A DNA stretch of 64,000 nucleotides, taken from NCBI RefSeq assembly GCF_000633635.1, contig NZ_AYPQ01000005.1, positions 194,260 to 258,259 of the forward strand. The letters run 5' to 3'. The translations under genes were made by a program, and so were the position numbers. The notes under the pieces are model-generated. The model was not told the DNA's origin. It saw only the letters and a list, made by a program, of their open reading frames with translations, and searched no databases. Source of the stretch: Enterococcus crotali. GTDB taxonomy: Bacteria > Bacillota > Bacilli > Lactobacillales > Enterococcaceae. Shown here piece after piece: positions 42,293 to 51,358 of the stretch (within the stretch, counting starts at the first letter, position 1; every line of letters begins with the position of its first letter).

Positions 42293-45013
42293 ATGGAAAC
42301 AAAAATAAAAACTGCAACGGTGACAATGTCGATCGATGATCAGTCGGTCACTGTACCAAAAGGAACGACAGTATTAGAAGCTGCCACAATGTTAAACATT
42401 GATATTCCAACACTTTGCCATCTAAAAGAACTGGCGCCGGATGGATCATGCCGGATGTGTACGATTGAAGTCGAAGGTGGACGAAAAGGTGGTTTGACGA
42501 CAGCTTGTACGGCACATTGTCAAGAAGGAATGGTGGTTCATACAGCATCACCTAGAGTCAATGACTCTCGCCGCTTCGTGCTGGATCTTTTATTGAGTAA
42601 CCATAAATTAGAATGCTTCTCTTGTGGTAAAAATGGTGATTGTAAGCTACAGGATTATTGTTTGGATTACGGTATTGATGATACCAGTTTTACTGACGGA
42701 AAACGTATGCCTTGTCATCAAGAAGATACGAGCAATCCCTTTTTTGATTATGATCCAGAAAAGTGTGTCATGTGTAGACGTTGTTCTAAGGTCTGCCAAT
42801 TGCGCCAAGGACGAGATGTGATCAGTATTTCTAAACGCGGCTTTGATACGAAAATGACACCAAGTTATGGAGCGAATTTTGATCAATCGCTGTGTGAGTC
42901 TTGCGGAAATTGCGTCTCTGCCTGTCCAACAGGTGCCTTAGTCAGTAAAGATCATAAAACATATCGAGAATGGGAGACGAAAAAAATCCCAACAACCTGT
43001 CCTCATTGCGGAACAGGTTGCCAAATGAATCTTGTGGTTAAAGGCAATAAATTAGTTGGGGTAGAGCCGATCAATGGTGCCGCCAATAAAAATCTTTTAT
43101 GCGTTAAAGGTAAATTTGCATCCTACAAATTTGTTGGTTCAGGTGACCGTTTGACTGAACCATTGATTAAACGAAATGGTATTTTTGAACCTGCGACTTG
43201 GGATGAAGCATTGACCTTAGTGGCAGAGAAATTTAATCAATTGAAAATCGATCATGGTCCTGATTCCTTAGCTGGTTTTTCCTGTTCACGCTCGATCAAC
43301 GAAGATAATTATGTTTTCCAAAAAATGATGCGAGCAGCTGTTGGAACCAATAATGTAGATAACTGTGCTCGTGTTTGTCATTCTGCATCTGTACATGGGT
43401 TGGCGCATACTTTAGGATCAGGGGCGATGACTAATCCCATCTCAGATATTACGACAGATGTTGAAGTCATTTTATTAGTTGGCTCTAATCCAGAAGAAGC
43501 TCATCCTGTGATCGGATCACAAATTCGCCAAGCCATGCAACGGGGAACCAAAGTCATTGTCGTTGATCCACGTAAAATCGACTTAGTGAAAAATAGTGAA
43601 CTTCATCTGCAGATCCAAGCCGGCACAAATGTCGCTTTTGCAAATGGCATGATGCATGTGATTTTAAAAGAAGGTTTAGCAGATCGAACGTTTATTGAAG
43701 AAAAAACTGAAGGATTTGGAGCGCTGGAACAATTAGTAGCAGAATACACACCAGAAAAAGTTGCCGAAATTTGTCACATTAAAGCCGACGAGTTGATCAA
43801 AGCAGCAAGAATGTATGCCAAGGCAGAAAAAGCACCAATTATCTATTGTCTAGGCGTAACAGAGCATTCTACAGGGACCGAAGGCGTTATGAGTATGTCT
43901 AATCTAGCTATGCTTGTTGGAAAAATCGGTAAGCCTGGCTGCGGTGTCAATCCGCTACGTGGTCAAAATAATGTACAAGGGGCTTGTGATATGGGCTGCA
44001 TGCCTTATGATTTCCCTGGATATCAAAAAGTCGCCAATCCAGATGCAATGAAGAAGTTTGAAGACGCTTGGGGTGTTACACTAAATAAAAAAGTTGGCAT
44101 GACCTCCACACAAGTCTTACCTGCGGCAACAGAAGGGAAGATCAAAGGCCTGTATATTTTTGGAGAAGATCCGATTGTAACAGATCCAGATACGAATCAT
44201 GTACGTAAAGCATTAGAAAATCTAGAATTTTTTGTTGTCCAAGAATTGTTTATGACCGAGACAGCAGCTTATGCAGATGTCGTGTTACCAGGAATCAGTT
44301 ATGCTGAAAAAGACGGAACCTTTACCAATACTGAAAGACGTGTTCAGCGAGTACGAAAAGCTGTTGAGCCAAAAGGTGAGGCTAGAGAAGACTTTGATAT
44401 TTTCTGTGATGTCATGACGCGTCTTGGCTATCCATGTCATTATGAGTCAGCCAAAGAGATCATGGATGAAATTGCCAGCGTGACGCCAACTTTTGGTGGG
44501 ATCAACTACGACCGATTGGAAGAAACAGGCGGTTTGCAGTGGCCATGTCGCAATCAGGAAGACCCTGGGACACCAATCATGCATGTTGGTGAGTTTACTC
44601 GCGGTAAAGGCTTGTTTATGGCGATCCCGTATAAGAAATCGAGAGAATTGCCGGATGAAAGCTATCCTTATTTAATGTCTACGGGTAGAATGCTCTATCA
44701 TTACAATACTAGGGCAATGACAGGACGAACAGAAGGCATCAATCAAATCGCTAATCGTTCTTATATTGAAATCAACACAGTAGATGCGATGCGTTTAGGT
44801 ATTGAAGAAGGGGACAAAGTTGTAGTCAAATCTAGGCGTGGAAGGATTGAAACGTATGCTGCTGTAGGCAATCGCGTCTTTCCTCAAGAAGTATTTATGA
44901 CCTTCCATTTTCCTGATGGGAATGTAAATGAGCTGACCAATGCTGCATTTGATGATATTGCGATTATTCCTGAATACAAGGTGTGTGCAGTTGATATTGC
45001 ACCTGTTAAGTAA
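42293..45013 (+). CDS. formate dehydrogenase catalytic subunit, molybdopterin-dependent, Cys type
   Basis: A 906-aa subunit. N-terminal NuoG-like part: [2Fe-2S] ligands in LCHLKELAPDGSCRMC (near residue 41), the His/Cys [4Fe-4S] CFSCGKNGDCKL, and two ferredoxin-type clusters CVMCRRCSKVC and CESCGNCVSAC. The molybdopterin part starts with CPHCGTGC (near 236). The Mo ligand is Cys362 in CARVCHSAS, where selenoenzymes have Sec, so no SECIS is needed. The tail (STGRMLYHYNTRAMTGRT) is typical of formate dehydrogenase H-like enzymes. Starts 2 bp after the NuoF-like gene. Catalyses formate to CO2. Confidence 0.92.
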   Translation: METKIKTATVTMSIDDQSVTVPKGTTVLEAATMLNIDIPTLCHLKELAPDGSCRMCTIEVEGGRKGGLTTACTAHCQEGMVVHTASPRVNDSRRFVLDLLLSNHKLECFSCGKNGDCKLQDYCLDYGIDDTSFTDGKRMPCHQEDTSNPFFDYDPEKCVMCRRCSKVCQLRQGRDVISISKRGFDTKMTPSYGANFDQSLCESCGNCVSACPTGALVSKDHKTYREWETKKIPTTCPHCGTGCQMNLVVKGNKLVGVEPINGAANKNLLCVKGKFASYKFVGSGDRLTEPLIKRNGIFEPATWDEALTLVAEKFNQLKIDHGPDSLAGFSCSRSINEDNYVFQKMMRAAVGTNNVDNCARVCHSASVHGLAHTLGSGAMTNPISDITTDVEVILLVGSNPEEAHPVIGSQIRQAMQRGTKVIVVDPRKIDLVKNSELHLQIQAGTNVAFANGMMHVILKEGLADRTFIEEKTEGFGALEQLVAEYTPEKVAEICHIKADELIKAARMYAKAEKAPIIYCLGVTEHSTGTEGVMSMSNLAMLVGKIGKPGCGVNPLRGQNNVQGACDMGCMPYDFPGYQKVANPDAMKKFEDAWGVTLNKKVGMTSTQVLPAATEGKIKGLYIFGEDPIVTDPDTNHVRKALENLEFFVVQELFMTETAAYADVVLPGISYAEKDGTFTNTERRVQRVRKAVEPKGEAREDFDIFCDVMTRLGYPCHYESAKEIMDEIASVTPTFGGINYDRLEETGGLQWPCRNQEDPGTPIMHVGEFTRGKGLFMAIPYKKSRELPDESYPYLMSTGRMLYHYNTRAMTGRTEGINQIANRSYIEINTVDAMRLGIEEGDKVVVKSRRGRIETYAAVGNRVFPQEVFMTFHFPDGNVNELTNAAFDDIAIIPEYKVCAVDIAPVK

Positions 45014-45027
45014 ATGGAGTTGATCGA

Positions 45028-46230
45028 ATGATTGAAGTCGAAGAAGCGATAGCCAAAATTCAACAAGTATCCGCCCAGCAAAAAAAAGTAGAACTTGTTC
45101 CTATTTTAGAGGCTGTAGGTCGGGTTTGTGCCGAAGATATTCAAGCAAAAATAGCTGTTCCTCATTTCCCAAGAGCTGGAATGGATGGTTATGCAGTCGT
45201 GGCTTCGGAAACACAAGGAGCTAGTTTCGAGCAACCAGTTTGCTTAACGGTCATGAATTCAATTTTTGCAGGGGATTCAGAATATGATTTCGTAAAAAGG
45301 CCAAAATCTGCAGTGAAAATCATGACAGGTGCACCGATCCCAGCGGGCTATGATGCAGTTATCAAACAAGAATGGACGGACTATGGTGACACCGAAGTCA
45401 AGCTCTACCGAGCAATCAAAGCTTTCGACAATTATGGTATTGTCGGTGAAGATGTCCAGAGGGATCAGAAAATCATTTCCCAATATCAATTGATCAATAG
45501 CCGGGCTGTTGGCATCTTAGCTGCGCAAGGAATCAAGGAAATTCCTGTTTTAGAGCCAATGAAAATTGGCATCTTAGCCACAGGTAGTGAGTTGGTTTCT
45601 TTAGGAACACCACTAACCTCTGGGAAAATTTATGACAGTAATTTGTATACATTGGCGGCTTTTATCCAATCAAGCGGTAGCCAAGTTATTTTCAAAAAGC
45701 ATTGTTCAGATAATATTGCTGAAATTTCTCGTTTTATCCATGAAAAAATAGAAGAAGTCGATTTGTTGATCACAACAGGCGGCGTATCTGTTGGAGAAAA
45801 AGATTATGTTCCTCAAGTGATCCAGCAACTGAAAGGAGAGCAACTGTTCCACTTTGTAAATATGAAACCAGGCACGCCTGTGATGGCAAGCCTATACAAG
45901 GAACGAGTTATTTTAAGTTTGTCAGGAAATCCATTTGCTTCTGTGGTCAATCTTCATTTATTTTATTGGTCGACGTTGGCTCATTTTATGAAGTGCCCAG
46001 AATTAAACTTAGAGAAACGTGAAGTTCAATTAATGGAGACATTAAAGCCATCAGGAATTCGTCGTTTTATTCGGGCATATGAGGAAGATGGTGTAGTTTC
46101 TCTAGTCTCAAAACTACATTTTTCGTCTGTTTTCCATAATACACTTGAAACAAACTGCCTGATCGATCAACCTGCTAAAAAGGAGTTGAAAGAGGGCGAT
46201 TACGTAATGGTTTATTATTGGAAATTTTAA
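45028..46230 (+). CDS. moeA: molybdopterin molybdenumtransferase MoeA
   Basis: MoeA inserts molybdenum into adenylated molybdopterin. The 400-aa protein has the usual four domains: HFPRAGMDGYAVVA near residue 45, MTGAPIPAGYDAVI near 97, the MoCF domain GILATGSELVSLGTPL near 183 with LLITTGGVSVGEKDYV near 250, and NMKPGTPVMAS near 278. GGAGTTG lies before the ATG. Last gene of the first operon; a strong terminator follows. Confidence 0.92.
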   Translation: MIEVEEAIAKIQQVSAQQKKVELVPILEAVGRVCAEDIQAKIAVPHFPRAGMDGYAVVASETQGASFEQPVCLTVMNSIFAGDSEYDFVKRPKSAVKIMTGAPIPAGYDAVIKQEWTDYGDTEVKLYRAIKAFDNYGIVGEDVQRDQKIISQYQLINSRAVGILAAQGIKEIPVLEPMKIGILATGSELVSLGTPLTSGKIYDSNLYTLAAFIQSSGSQVIFKKHCSDNIAEISRFIHEKIEEVDLLITTGGVSVGEKDYVPQVIQQLKGEQLFHFVNMKPGTPVMASLYKERVILSLSGNPFASVVNLHLFYWSTLAHFMKCPELNLEKREVQLMETLKPSGIRRFIRAYEEDGVVSLVSKLHFSSVFHNTLETNCLIDQPAKKELKEGDYVMVYYWKF

Positions 46231-46276
46231 AGAAGTATTAGTTGCTTCTATCTGAGGGTCTCAGCTCTATTAAATG

Positions 46277-46320
46277 CTGTGAAACAAAAGGAAAACTCAC
46301 TTTTGTTTCACAGTATTTTC
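46277..46320 (+). terminator. terminator of the mobA-fdh-moeA operon
   Basis: A perfect 14-bp stem, CTGTGAAACAAAAG with CTTTTGTTTCACAG, followed by TATTTTCATTTTTT. Confidence 0.9.
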
Positions 46321-46361
46321 ATTTTTTCGTTTCTAAAAAAAATTATTTATATCAGATTGTT

Positions 46362-46414
46362 TTTTTTTAGCTATAGTGATAAACTTAAGCTAAAGAGAAT
46401 GTTACGTAGTTAAC
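46362..46414 (+). promoter_or_regulatory. moaC promoter region sharing elements with the mobA promoter
   Basis: TTTTTTAGCTATA (46363-46375) is the same half-site as in the 38410-38439 palindrome and again overlaps a -10-like TATAGT (46372-46377). TAGTTAAC (46407-46414) is also shared (38448-38455). The other half of the palindrome is missing here. Confidence 0.5.
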
Positions 46415-46424
46415 AAACTGAAAA

Positions 46425-46438
46425 TGAAAGCGTTTTAA
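46425..46438 (+). promoter_or_regulatory. cre-like site (CcpA)
   Basis: TGAAAGCGTTTTAA differs at one position from the catabolite-response consensus TGWAANCGNTNWCA. It lies between the moaC promoter and start codon, where CcpA binding would repress. Confidence 0.45.
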
Positions 46439-46449
46439 GGGGTGTTTAA

Positions 46450-46950
46450 ATGAAGGAACCTTTGAAATTTACCCACGTAAATGAACAAGGAAATGCACGT
46501 ATGGTGGATGTTTCTGAAAAGGAATCTAGTATAAGAATAGCGACCGCTTATGGAGAAATCCATATGAACAAAGAAGTGGCCGATGGTATTAAACATCAAA
46601 CAATAAAAAAAGGTGAAGTCCTCCAAGTGGCAAGAGTGGCTGGAATCATGGCAGCCAAGAAAACGTTTGAATTGATTCCACTTTGTCATGTCTTAGCCTT
46701 GAGCAAGTGTGAAGTAGTATTCAACTGGAAAACAGATCAAATTTTAACGGTCCACTGTGTAACAAAAACTGTTGGTCAAACAGGGGTGGAGATGGAAGCA
46801 TTGATGGGAGCAAATATTGCGTTACTAACGGTTTATGATATGTGTAAGGCTCTTGATCGCGAAATGATGATCACAAATGTTTGTTTAGTCGAAAAATCCG
46901 GTGGGAAAAGTGGACACTTTATCTCTAAAAGTCATGTGACTGATGAATAA
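46450..46950 (+). CDS. moaC: cyclic pyranopterin monophosphate synthase MoaC
   Basis: MoaC acts after MoaA in the first step of cofactor synthesis from GTP. The 166-aa protein has ARMVDVSEKESSIRIATA at the start, AKKTFELIPLCHVLALSKCE (near residue 73) and the active-site helix GVEMEALMGANIALLTVYDM (near 114). AAGGGGTG precedes the ATG. First gene of the second molybdenum operon. Confidence 0.94.
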   Translation: MKEPLKFTHVNEQGNARMVDVSEKESSIRIATAYGEIHMNKEVADGIKHQTIKKGEVLQVARVAGIMAAKKTFELIPLCHVLALSKCEVVFNWKTDQILTVHCVTKTVGQTGVEMEALMGANIALLTVYDMCKALDREMMITNVCLVEKSGGKSGHFISKSHVTDE

Positions 46951-46974
46951 AAAGGCAAAAGGAGCACAACTAAA

Positions 46975-47940
46975 ATGAAGGATTCTTTTAATCGTGAAAT
47001 TGATTATGTTCGATTATCTGTGACGGATCGTTGCGATCTTCGTTGTACCTATTGTATGCCGGCTACAGGTATGTGTTTTCTCAAAAAAACAGAAATGTTA
47101 AGCTTTGATGAAATTCTTTTTTTACTCAGGAATCTGGCCGAACAAGGTATCAAAAAAGTGAAAATCACTGGTGGCGAACCACTGACTAGACCAGATACTG
47201 TTGCGTTGATCAAAGCAATCAAAACAATCAAAGGGATTGAAAAAGTAACGTTAACAACGAACGGTATTCAACTGGTAAGGTATGCTAGTGCGTTAAAAGA
47301 GGCTAAATTAGATGGAATTAACATCAGTATCGATACGCTTGATCCAGATGAATTTCATGAGATTACCAGAGTAGGTGAGTTGAAAAGAGTACTGGCTGGT
47401 TTAAAAAAAGCAATAGAAGTGGGTTTGCCTAATATTAAAGTCAACACTGTCGCCAGAGGAGAACTGACTGATGAAGAAATCTGTGAAATCGCTTCTCTTG
47501 CTAAAGCTGATGCAATTCATGTGCGTTTTATCGAATTGATGCCGATTGGATTGGGAAAAGGCTGCCCAGGTAAAACTCAAGAAGAGATCATGTCGGTGTT
47601 ACAGACAACTTATGGTGAACTACATTCTTTTGAGCAATCATTAGGTAATGGTCCTGCAAGTTATTTTTCTTTAACAGAATTTAAAGGGAAAATTGGCTTT
47701 ATCAGTGCCTTAGGGCATTGCTTTTGTGCAGAGTGTGATCGAATTCGTATCACAGCTGATGGTTGTTTGAAAACCTGTCTACATATGGATGATGGATGTG
47801 AACTGAAAGAAGCCTTACAGACAAAAAATAAAGAATTATTATGCGCACAAGTTTTTTCAGCGATTCAGAAAAAGCCTGAGAAACATCATTTTCTTGAGAG
47901 TCAGGGTGATTCTCGGTTAATGTCACAAATTGGAGGGTAA
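46975..47940 (+). CDS. moaA: GTP 3',8-cyclase MoaA (radical SAM)
   Basis: MoaA cyclises GTP using S-adenosylmethionine. The radical-SAM cluster is CDLRCTYC (Cys20, 24, 27), and the C-terminal [4Fe-4S] ligands are in CFCAECDRIRITADGCLKTC (near residue 249). KITGGEPLTRPD (near 62) is the SAM-binding GGEP. 321 aa, normal length, although the usual C-terminal GG of MoaA is present here as QIGG. AAAGGAG precedes the ATG. Confidence 0.94.
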   Translation: MKDSFNREIDYVRLSVTDRCDLRCTYCMPATGMCFLKKTEMLSFDEILFLLRNLAEQGIKKVKITGGEPLTRPDTVALIKAIKTIKGIEKVTLTTNGIQLVRYASALKEAKLDGINISIDTLDPDEFHEITRVGELKRVLAGLKKAIEVGLPNIKVNTVARGELTDEEICEIASLAKADAIHVRFIELMPIGLGKGCPGKTQEEIMSVLQTTYGELHSFEQSLGNGPASYFSLTEFKGKIGFISALGHCFCAECDRIRITADGCLKTCLHMDDGCELKEALQTKNKELLCAQVFSAIQKKPEKHHFLESQGDSRLMSQIGG

Positions 47941-47946
47941 AGGATT

Positions 47947-48381
47947 ATGGCAGTCGGAGAAATTATCGGAATCAATATCAGTGAACGGCGGGGTACCCAG
48001 AAAAAAGAGATTGCAGAAGTTGACTTAGTAAAAGGGTTTGGATTAGAAAATGACGCTCATGGTGGCAACTGGCATCGTCAGGTCAGTTTATTGTCCTTTG
48101 AGAAAATCACAGAGTTTAATGAACGAGGAGCGCGTGTCGGGAATGGTGCTTTTGGTGAAAATATTATTGTATCAGGAATTGATTTACGTTTATTACCTGT
48201 AGGTAGTCAAATTCGGATCGGTGAAGCAGCCTTGGTGGTCACTCAGATTGGAAAGGAATGCCATAAGCATTGCCAGATTTATGCGCGCGTAGGTGATTGT
48301 ATCATGCCTAGAGAAGGCATTTTCGCTGTTGTTGTTGAAGCAGGTCATATTAAAAAAGGAGATAGACTTGAAGTTGTATAA
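47947..48381 (+). CDS. MOSC domain protein
   Basis: A 144-aa MOSC-domain protein (molybdenum cofactor sulfurase C-terminal-like): LENDAHGGNWHRQVSLLS near residue 32, GAFGENIIVSGIDL near 66, and the conserved Cys in IGKECHKHCQIYARVGDC (near 102). MOSC proteins are thought to handle sulfur or bind cofactor. It lies 6 bp after moaA and overlaps mogA by 14 bp, so it is co-expressed. It might help cofactor sulfuration in place of the FdhD not found here; that is conjecture. Confidence 0.87.
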   Translation: MAVGEIIGINISERRGTQKKEIAEVDLVKGFGLENDAHGGNWHRQVSLLSFEKITEFNERGARVGNGAFGENIIVSGIDLRLLPVGSQIRIGEAALVVTQIGKECHKHCQIYARVGDCIMPREGIFAVVVEAGHIKKGDRLEVV

Positions 48382-48847
48382 AGTAGGAATCATTACATTG
48401 AGCGATAAAGGCTATCAAGGTCTTCGGGAAGATGAGTCAGGTCAGCTCATAAAGCAACTGATCGCTGATAAATTTGAGGTGGTCAGACAAACCATTTTGT
48501 CGGATGATATAGCTACTTTAAAAAATTTATTCATTGAGTGGTGTGACGTGTGTGATTTGATTTTAACGACTGGAGGAACTGGCTTAGGTGTTCGTGATAT
48601 TACACCGGAAGCAACCTTAAGTGTAGCAGAAAAAACGATTCCGGGTATTAGTGAAGGAATGCGCATGTCTAGTATTCAAAAAACACCATTTGCTATGCTG
48701 AGCCGTGGGGTTGCTGTACAACGAGGAAAAACCTTGATCATCAATTTGCCGGGAAATCCTAAAGGTGTAAATGAAAATTTGACCTATGTATTGCCGATTC
48801 TACCTCATGCCCTAGACATTTTAACTGATCGAAAAACAGAGCATTAA
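48368..48847 (+). CDS. mogA: molybdopterin adenylyltransferase MogA/MoaB
   Basis: The enzyme adenylates molybdopterin before molybdenum insertion. Start is a TTG at 48368 with GGAG at 48358-48361, inside the MOSC gene end; the product is 159 aa. Motifs: VGIITLSDKGYQGLREDESG (near residue 5), LILTTGGTGLGVRDITPEAT (near 63) and INLPGNPKGVNENL (near 126). Followed by the MoeA-like gene after 15 bp. Confidence 0.9.
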   Translation: MKLYKVGIITLSDKGYQGLREDESGQLIKQLIADKFEVVRQTILSDDIATLKNLFIEWCDVCDLILTTGGTGLGVRDITPEATLSVAEKTIPGISEGMRMSSIQKTPFAMLSRGVAVQRGKTLIINLPGNPKGVNENLTYVLPILPHALDILTDRKTEH

Positions 48848-48862
48848 GTGGAGGAAACACAG

Positions 48863-49837
48863 ATGAAAGTTGTAAAAACAGTTGATGCACAAGGCTTGAT
48901 TTTATGTCAGGATATCACCAAAATCGTTAGAGGAGAGTATAAGGGCGCTATCTTTACTAAGGGGCATCAAGTGACCTCAGAGGATATTCCTGTACTGCTT
49001 TCACTTGGAAAAGAGCATTTATTTTTAGAATCTGAGGAGTCAAATTTAATCCATGAAAATGAGGCTGCTGCTTTTTTATACCAGTTGATTTCAGGAGAAT
49101 TTATGCAACCAACGCTCGTTACAGAAGGCAAAATCGAGGCAGTTGCTGAAGTAGATGGACTATTAAAAGTAAATAAAGAGCTTTTATTTAAGCTAAATTC
49201 GATCGGTAAAATCGCTGTTGCGACATTGAAGAACAATCAAAAAGTAAGTGCTGGTCAAAAACTTGCAGGAACACGGATCATTCCTTTAGAAATTGAGCCA
49301 GAAAAATTAATGGAAGCAGAACGCTTGACCTGCAATGATGCGGTTTTATCACTGATTCCGTTTAAACCTGTATCAGTTGGGATCGTTACGACAGGAAGTG
49401 AAGTGTTTAATGGCCTGATTGAAGATTCTTTTACACCAGTAGTGAAAGAAAAGTTGTCTTATTATCCGAGTGCTACAATTGAATTTCATGAAATCGTCAA
49501 TGATGATCCAATGATGATTACGAGATCTATTGAAGGAATGATCGATAAAGGAGCGGATATCGTTCTTTGTACAGGTGGCATGAGTGTTGATCCAGATGAT
49601 CGCACGCCGCTAGCAATCAAGCAAACAGGAGCTGAAATCATTTCCCACGGTACACCTGTTTTACCTGGGTCAATGCTATTGATTGCCTATTTAGGTGAAA
49701 AAACAATCGTAGGTTTGCCTGGGGGAGTTATGTTTTCCAAACAAACTGTTTTTGATTTACTATTGCCGAGAATAATCGCTCAAGACAAAATAACCAAAGA
49801 AGAAATCGCTCATTTAGGTTATGGTGGCTTTTTATAA
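48863..49837 (+). CDS. MoeA-like molybdopterin-binding protein
   Basis: A 324-aa protein with a C-terminal MoCF-type fold: VGIVTTGSEVFNGLIEDSF near residue 172, IVLCTGGMSVDPDDRTPLAI near 232 and GLPGGVMFSKQTVFDLLLPR near 286. It lacks the MoeA N-terminal layout and carries a distinct first half rich in KVNKELLFKLNSIGK-type strands. Such proteins accompany molybdoenzyme clusters in Firmicutes. GGAGG (48850-48854) sets ATG 48863. A second step in cofactor handling, not a duplicate of moeA at 45028, is likely. Confidence 0.8.
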   Translation: MKVVKTVDAQGLILCQDITKIVRGEYKGAIFTKGHQVTSEDIPVLLSLGKEHLFLESEESNLIHENEAAAFLYQLISGEFMQPTLVTEGKIEAVAEVDGLLKVNKELLFKLNSIGKIAVATLKNNQKVSAGQKLAGTRIIPLEIEPEKLMEAERLTCNDAVLSLIPFKPVSVGIVTTGSEVFNGLIEDSFTPVVKEKLSYYPSATIEFHEIVNDDPMMITRSIEGMIDKGADIVLCTGGMSVDPDDRTPLAIKQTGAEIISHGTPVLPGSMLLIAYLGEKTIVGLPGGVMFSKQTVFDLLLPRIIAQDKITKEEIAHLGYGGFL

Positions 49838-49861
49838 AAAAGCATTGTAGGAGGAGAGATA

Positions 49862-50677
49862 ATGAAACAACATCGGAAAATAAGTGTTCTGGCGTTATTA
49901 GTACTGGTATTTTTAGTTGTATCGGGTTGTACATCAAATGAGAAACAAACAACTGCTGCAACTAATTCCAGTAACTCAGAGGAGCATCATTTATTGATCG
50001 CAGCCGCAGCGAGTCTTGAGTCGGTCATGGAAAAACAAATTATTCCCGCATTCATGGAAGACAATCCTGGGACAACGATTGAAGGGAATTACGACAGTTC
50101 TGGAAAATTACAGTCACAAATCGAAAAAGGCTTGGAAGCAGATATTTTCTTTTCAGCTGCGACAAAACAAATGGATGCGTTAGTCTCACAAAAATTGATC
50201 GATAAAGATAGTGTCACACCTTTACTCCAAAATCAATTAGTGATGATCATATCAAGCTCTTCAGATGCTGATTGGAAGGATTTTAGCGATTTGAAGAAAG
50301 CAGAAATGATTGCAGTAGGTGATCCTGCTAGTGTTCCTGCCGGTCAATACGCTGAAAAAGGGTTAAAAGCATTAGGTGATTGGGAGTATGTCAAGGAGCA
50401 TGCTAGTTTTGGGACGAATGTAACAGAGGTTTTAAATTGGGTTGCACAAGGTAGTGCGCAAGCTGGTCTAGTTTATGCTACGGATGCTGCATCAAATGAT
50501 AAAGTAAAAGTCGTAGCAGTGTTACCAGAAGATACCTTAAATGAACCAATTATTTATCCTGTTGGTATCGTTGAAAAGTCAAAAGAAAAAGCAATGGCTG
50601 AGAAGTTCCTCACCTTTTTGGAAAGTAAAGAAGTGGCTAAATACTTTGAAGATACTGGGTTTATTATGAATAAGTAG
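49862..50677 (+). CDS. modA: molybdate ABC transporter binding lipoprotein ModA
   Basis: A 271-aa lipoprotein with lipobox VVSGC (Cys22). ModA motifs: LLIAAAASLESVMEKQIIPA (near residue 41), NYDSSGKLQSQIEKGLEADI (near 76) and GLVYATDAASNDKVKV (near 199). It captures molybdate (or tungstate) outside the membrane. GTAGGAGGAG precedes the ATG; modB and modC follow directly. Confidence 0.92.
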   Translation: MKQHRKISVLALLVLVFLVVSGCTSNEKQTTAATNSSNSEEHHLLIAAAASLESVMEKQIIPAFMEDNPGTTIEGNYDSSGKLQSQIEKGLEADIFFSAATKQMDALVSQKLIDKDSVTPLLQNQLVMIISSSSDADWKDFSDLKKAEMIAVGDPASVPAGQYAEKGLKALGDWEYVKEHASFGTNVTEVLNWVAQGSAQAGLVYATDAASNDKVKVVAVLPEDTLNEPIIYPVGIVEKSKEKAMAEKFLTFLESKEVAKYFEDTGFIMNK

Positions 50678-50686
50678 GTGAGTCTG

Positions 50687-51358
50687 ATGGATTTGAGTCC
50701 AATCATTATTTCTTTTAAAACAGCAATCATTGCAATAGCCTTTACTTTTATTAGCGGAACGTTGATTGCCTATTTGGTATTTCGTATGAAGCATCACGGA
50801 TTAAAAATCTTGTTCAACAGTTTATTCACCTTACCGCTGGTGCTGCCGCCAACGGTTTTTGGTTTCTTTTTATTGGATATTTTTGGTGTTCAGCAGCCAA
50901 TTGGGCGGTTTCTATTGGATTTTTTTGCAGTGAAGGTCGTTTTTTCATGGACAGCTACAGTGATTGCCGCAGTTGCGGTATCATTTCCTTTGATGTACCG
51001 TTCAGCCATTGCGGCATTTGAACAAATCGATCCTGAAATCATTGCGGCAGCCCAAACATTAGGATTTTCAGAACGAAAAATATTTTTGAAAATCGCGTTG
51101 CCTCTAGCGATCAATGGGCTTTTAGCAGGGGGCGTGTTAGCTTTTGCTCGCGGATTAGGAGAGTTTGGCGCTACTACAATGTTAGCAGGAAATATCGCTG
51201 GAAAAACACGAACACTTCCTTTGGCGATTTATTCAGCGGTTGCAGCAGGTGATTGGGCTTTGGCACAAAAGTACGTTGCGATCATCGTGACCATTTGTTT
51301 ATTGATTCTATGTTTAACAGAGCTGTTCAGCAGAAAAGCTGGGAGGACGCAAGCATGA
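50687..51358 (+). CDS. modB: molybdate ABC transporter permease ModB
   Basis: A 223-aa permease with five to six helices and the EAA loop EIIAAAQTLGFSERKIFLKI (near residue 121). TLPLVLPPTVFGFFLL (near 47) is typical of ModB. ATG 50687 has AGGTGA upstream; a GTG at 50678 is the alternative. Overlaps modC by 4 bp. Confidence 0.92.
   Translation: MDLSPIIISFKTAIIAIAFTFISGTLIAYLVFRMKHHGLKILFNSLFTLPLVLPPTVFGFFLLDIFGVQQPIGRFLLDFFAVKVVFSWTATVIAAVAVSFPLMYRSAIAAFEQIDPEIIAAAQTLGFSERKIFLKIALPLAINGLLAGGVLAFARGLGEFGATTMLAGNIAGKTRTLPLAIYSAVAAGDWALAQKYVAIIVTICLLILCLTELFSRKAGRTQA

Noticed and set aside
42293-45013. Selenocysteine in the formate dehydrogenase
   Set aside because: The Mo-ligand codon is TGT (Cys362) and there is no in-frame TGA, so no Sec insertion is needed.
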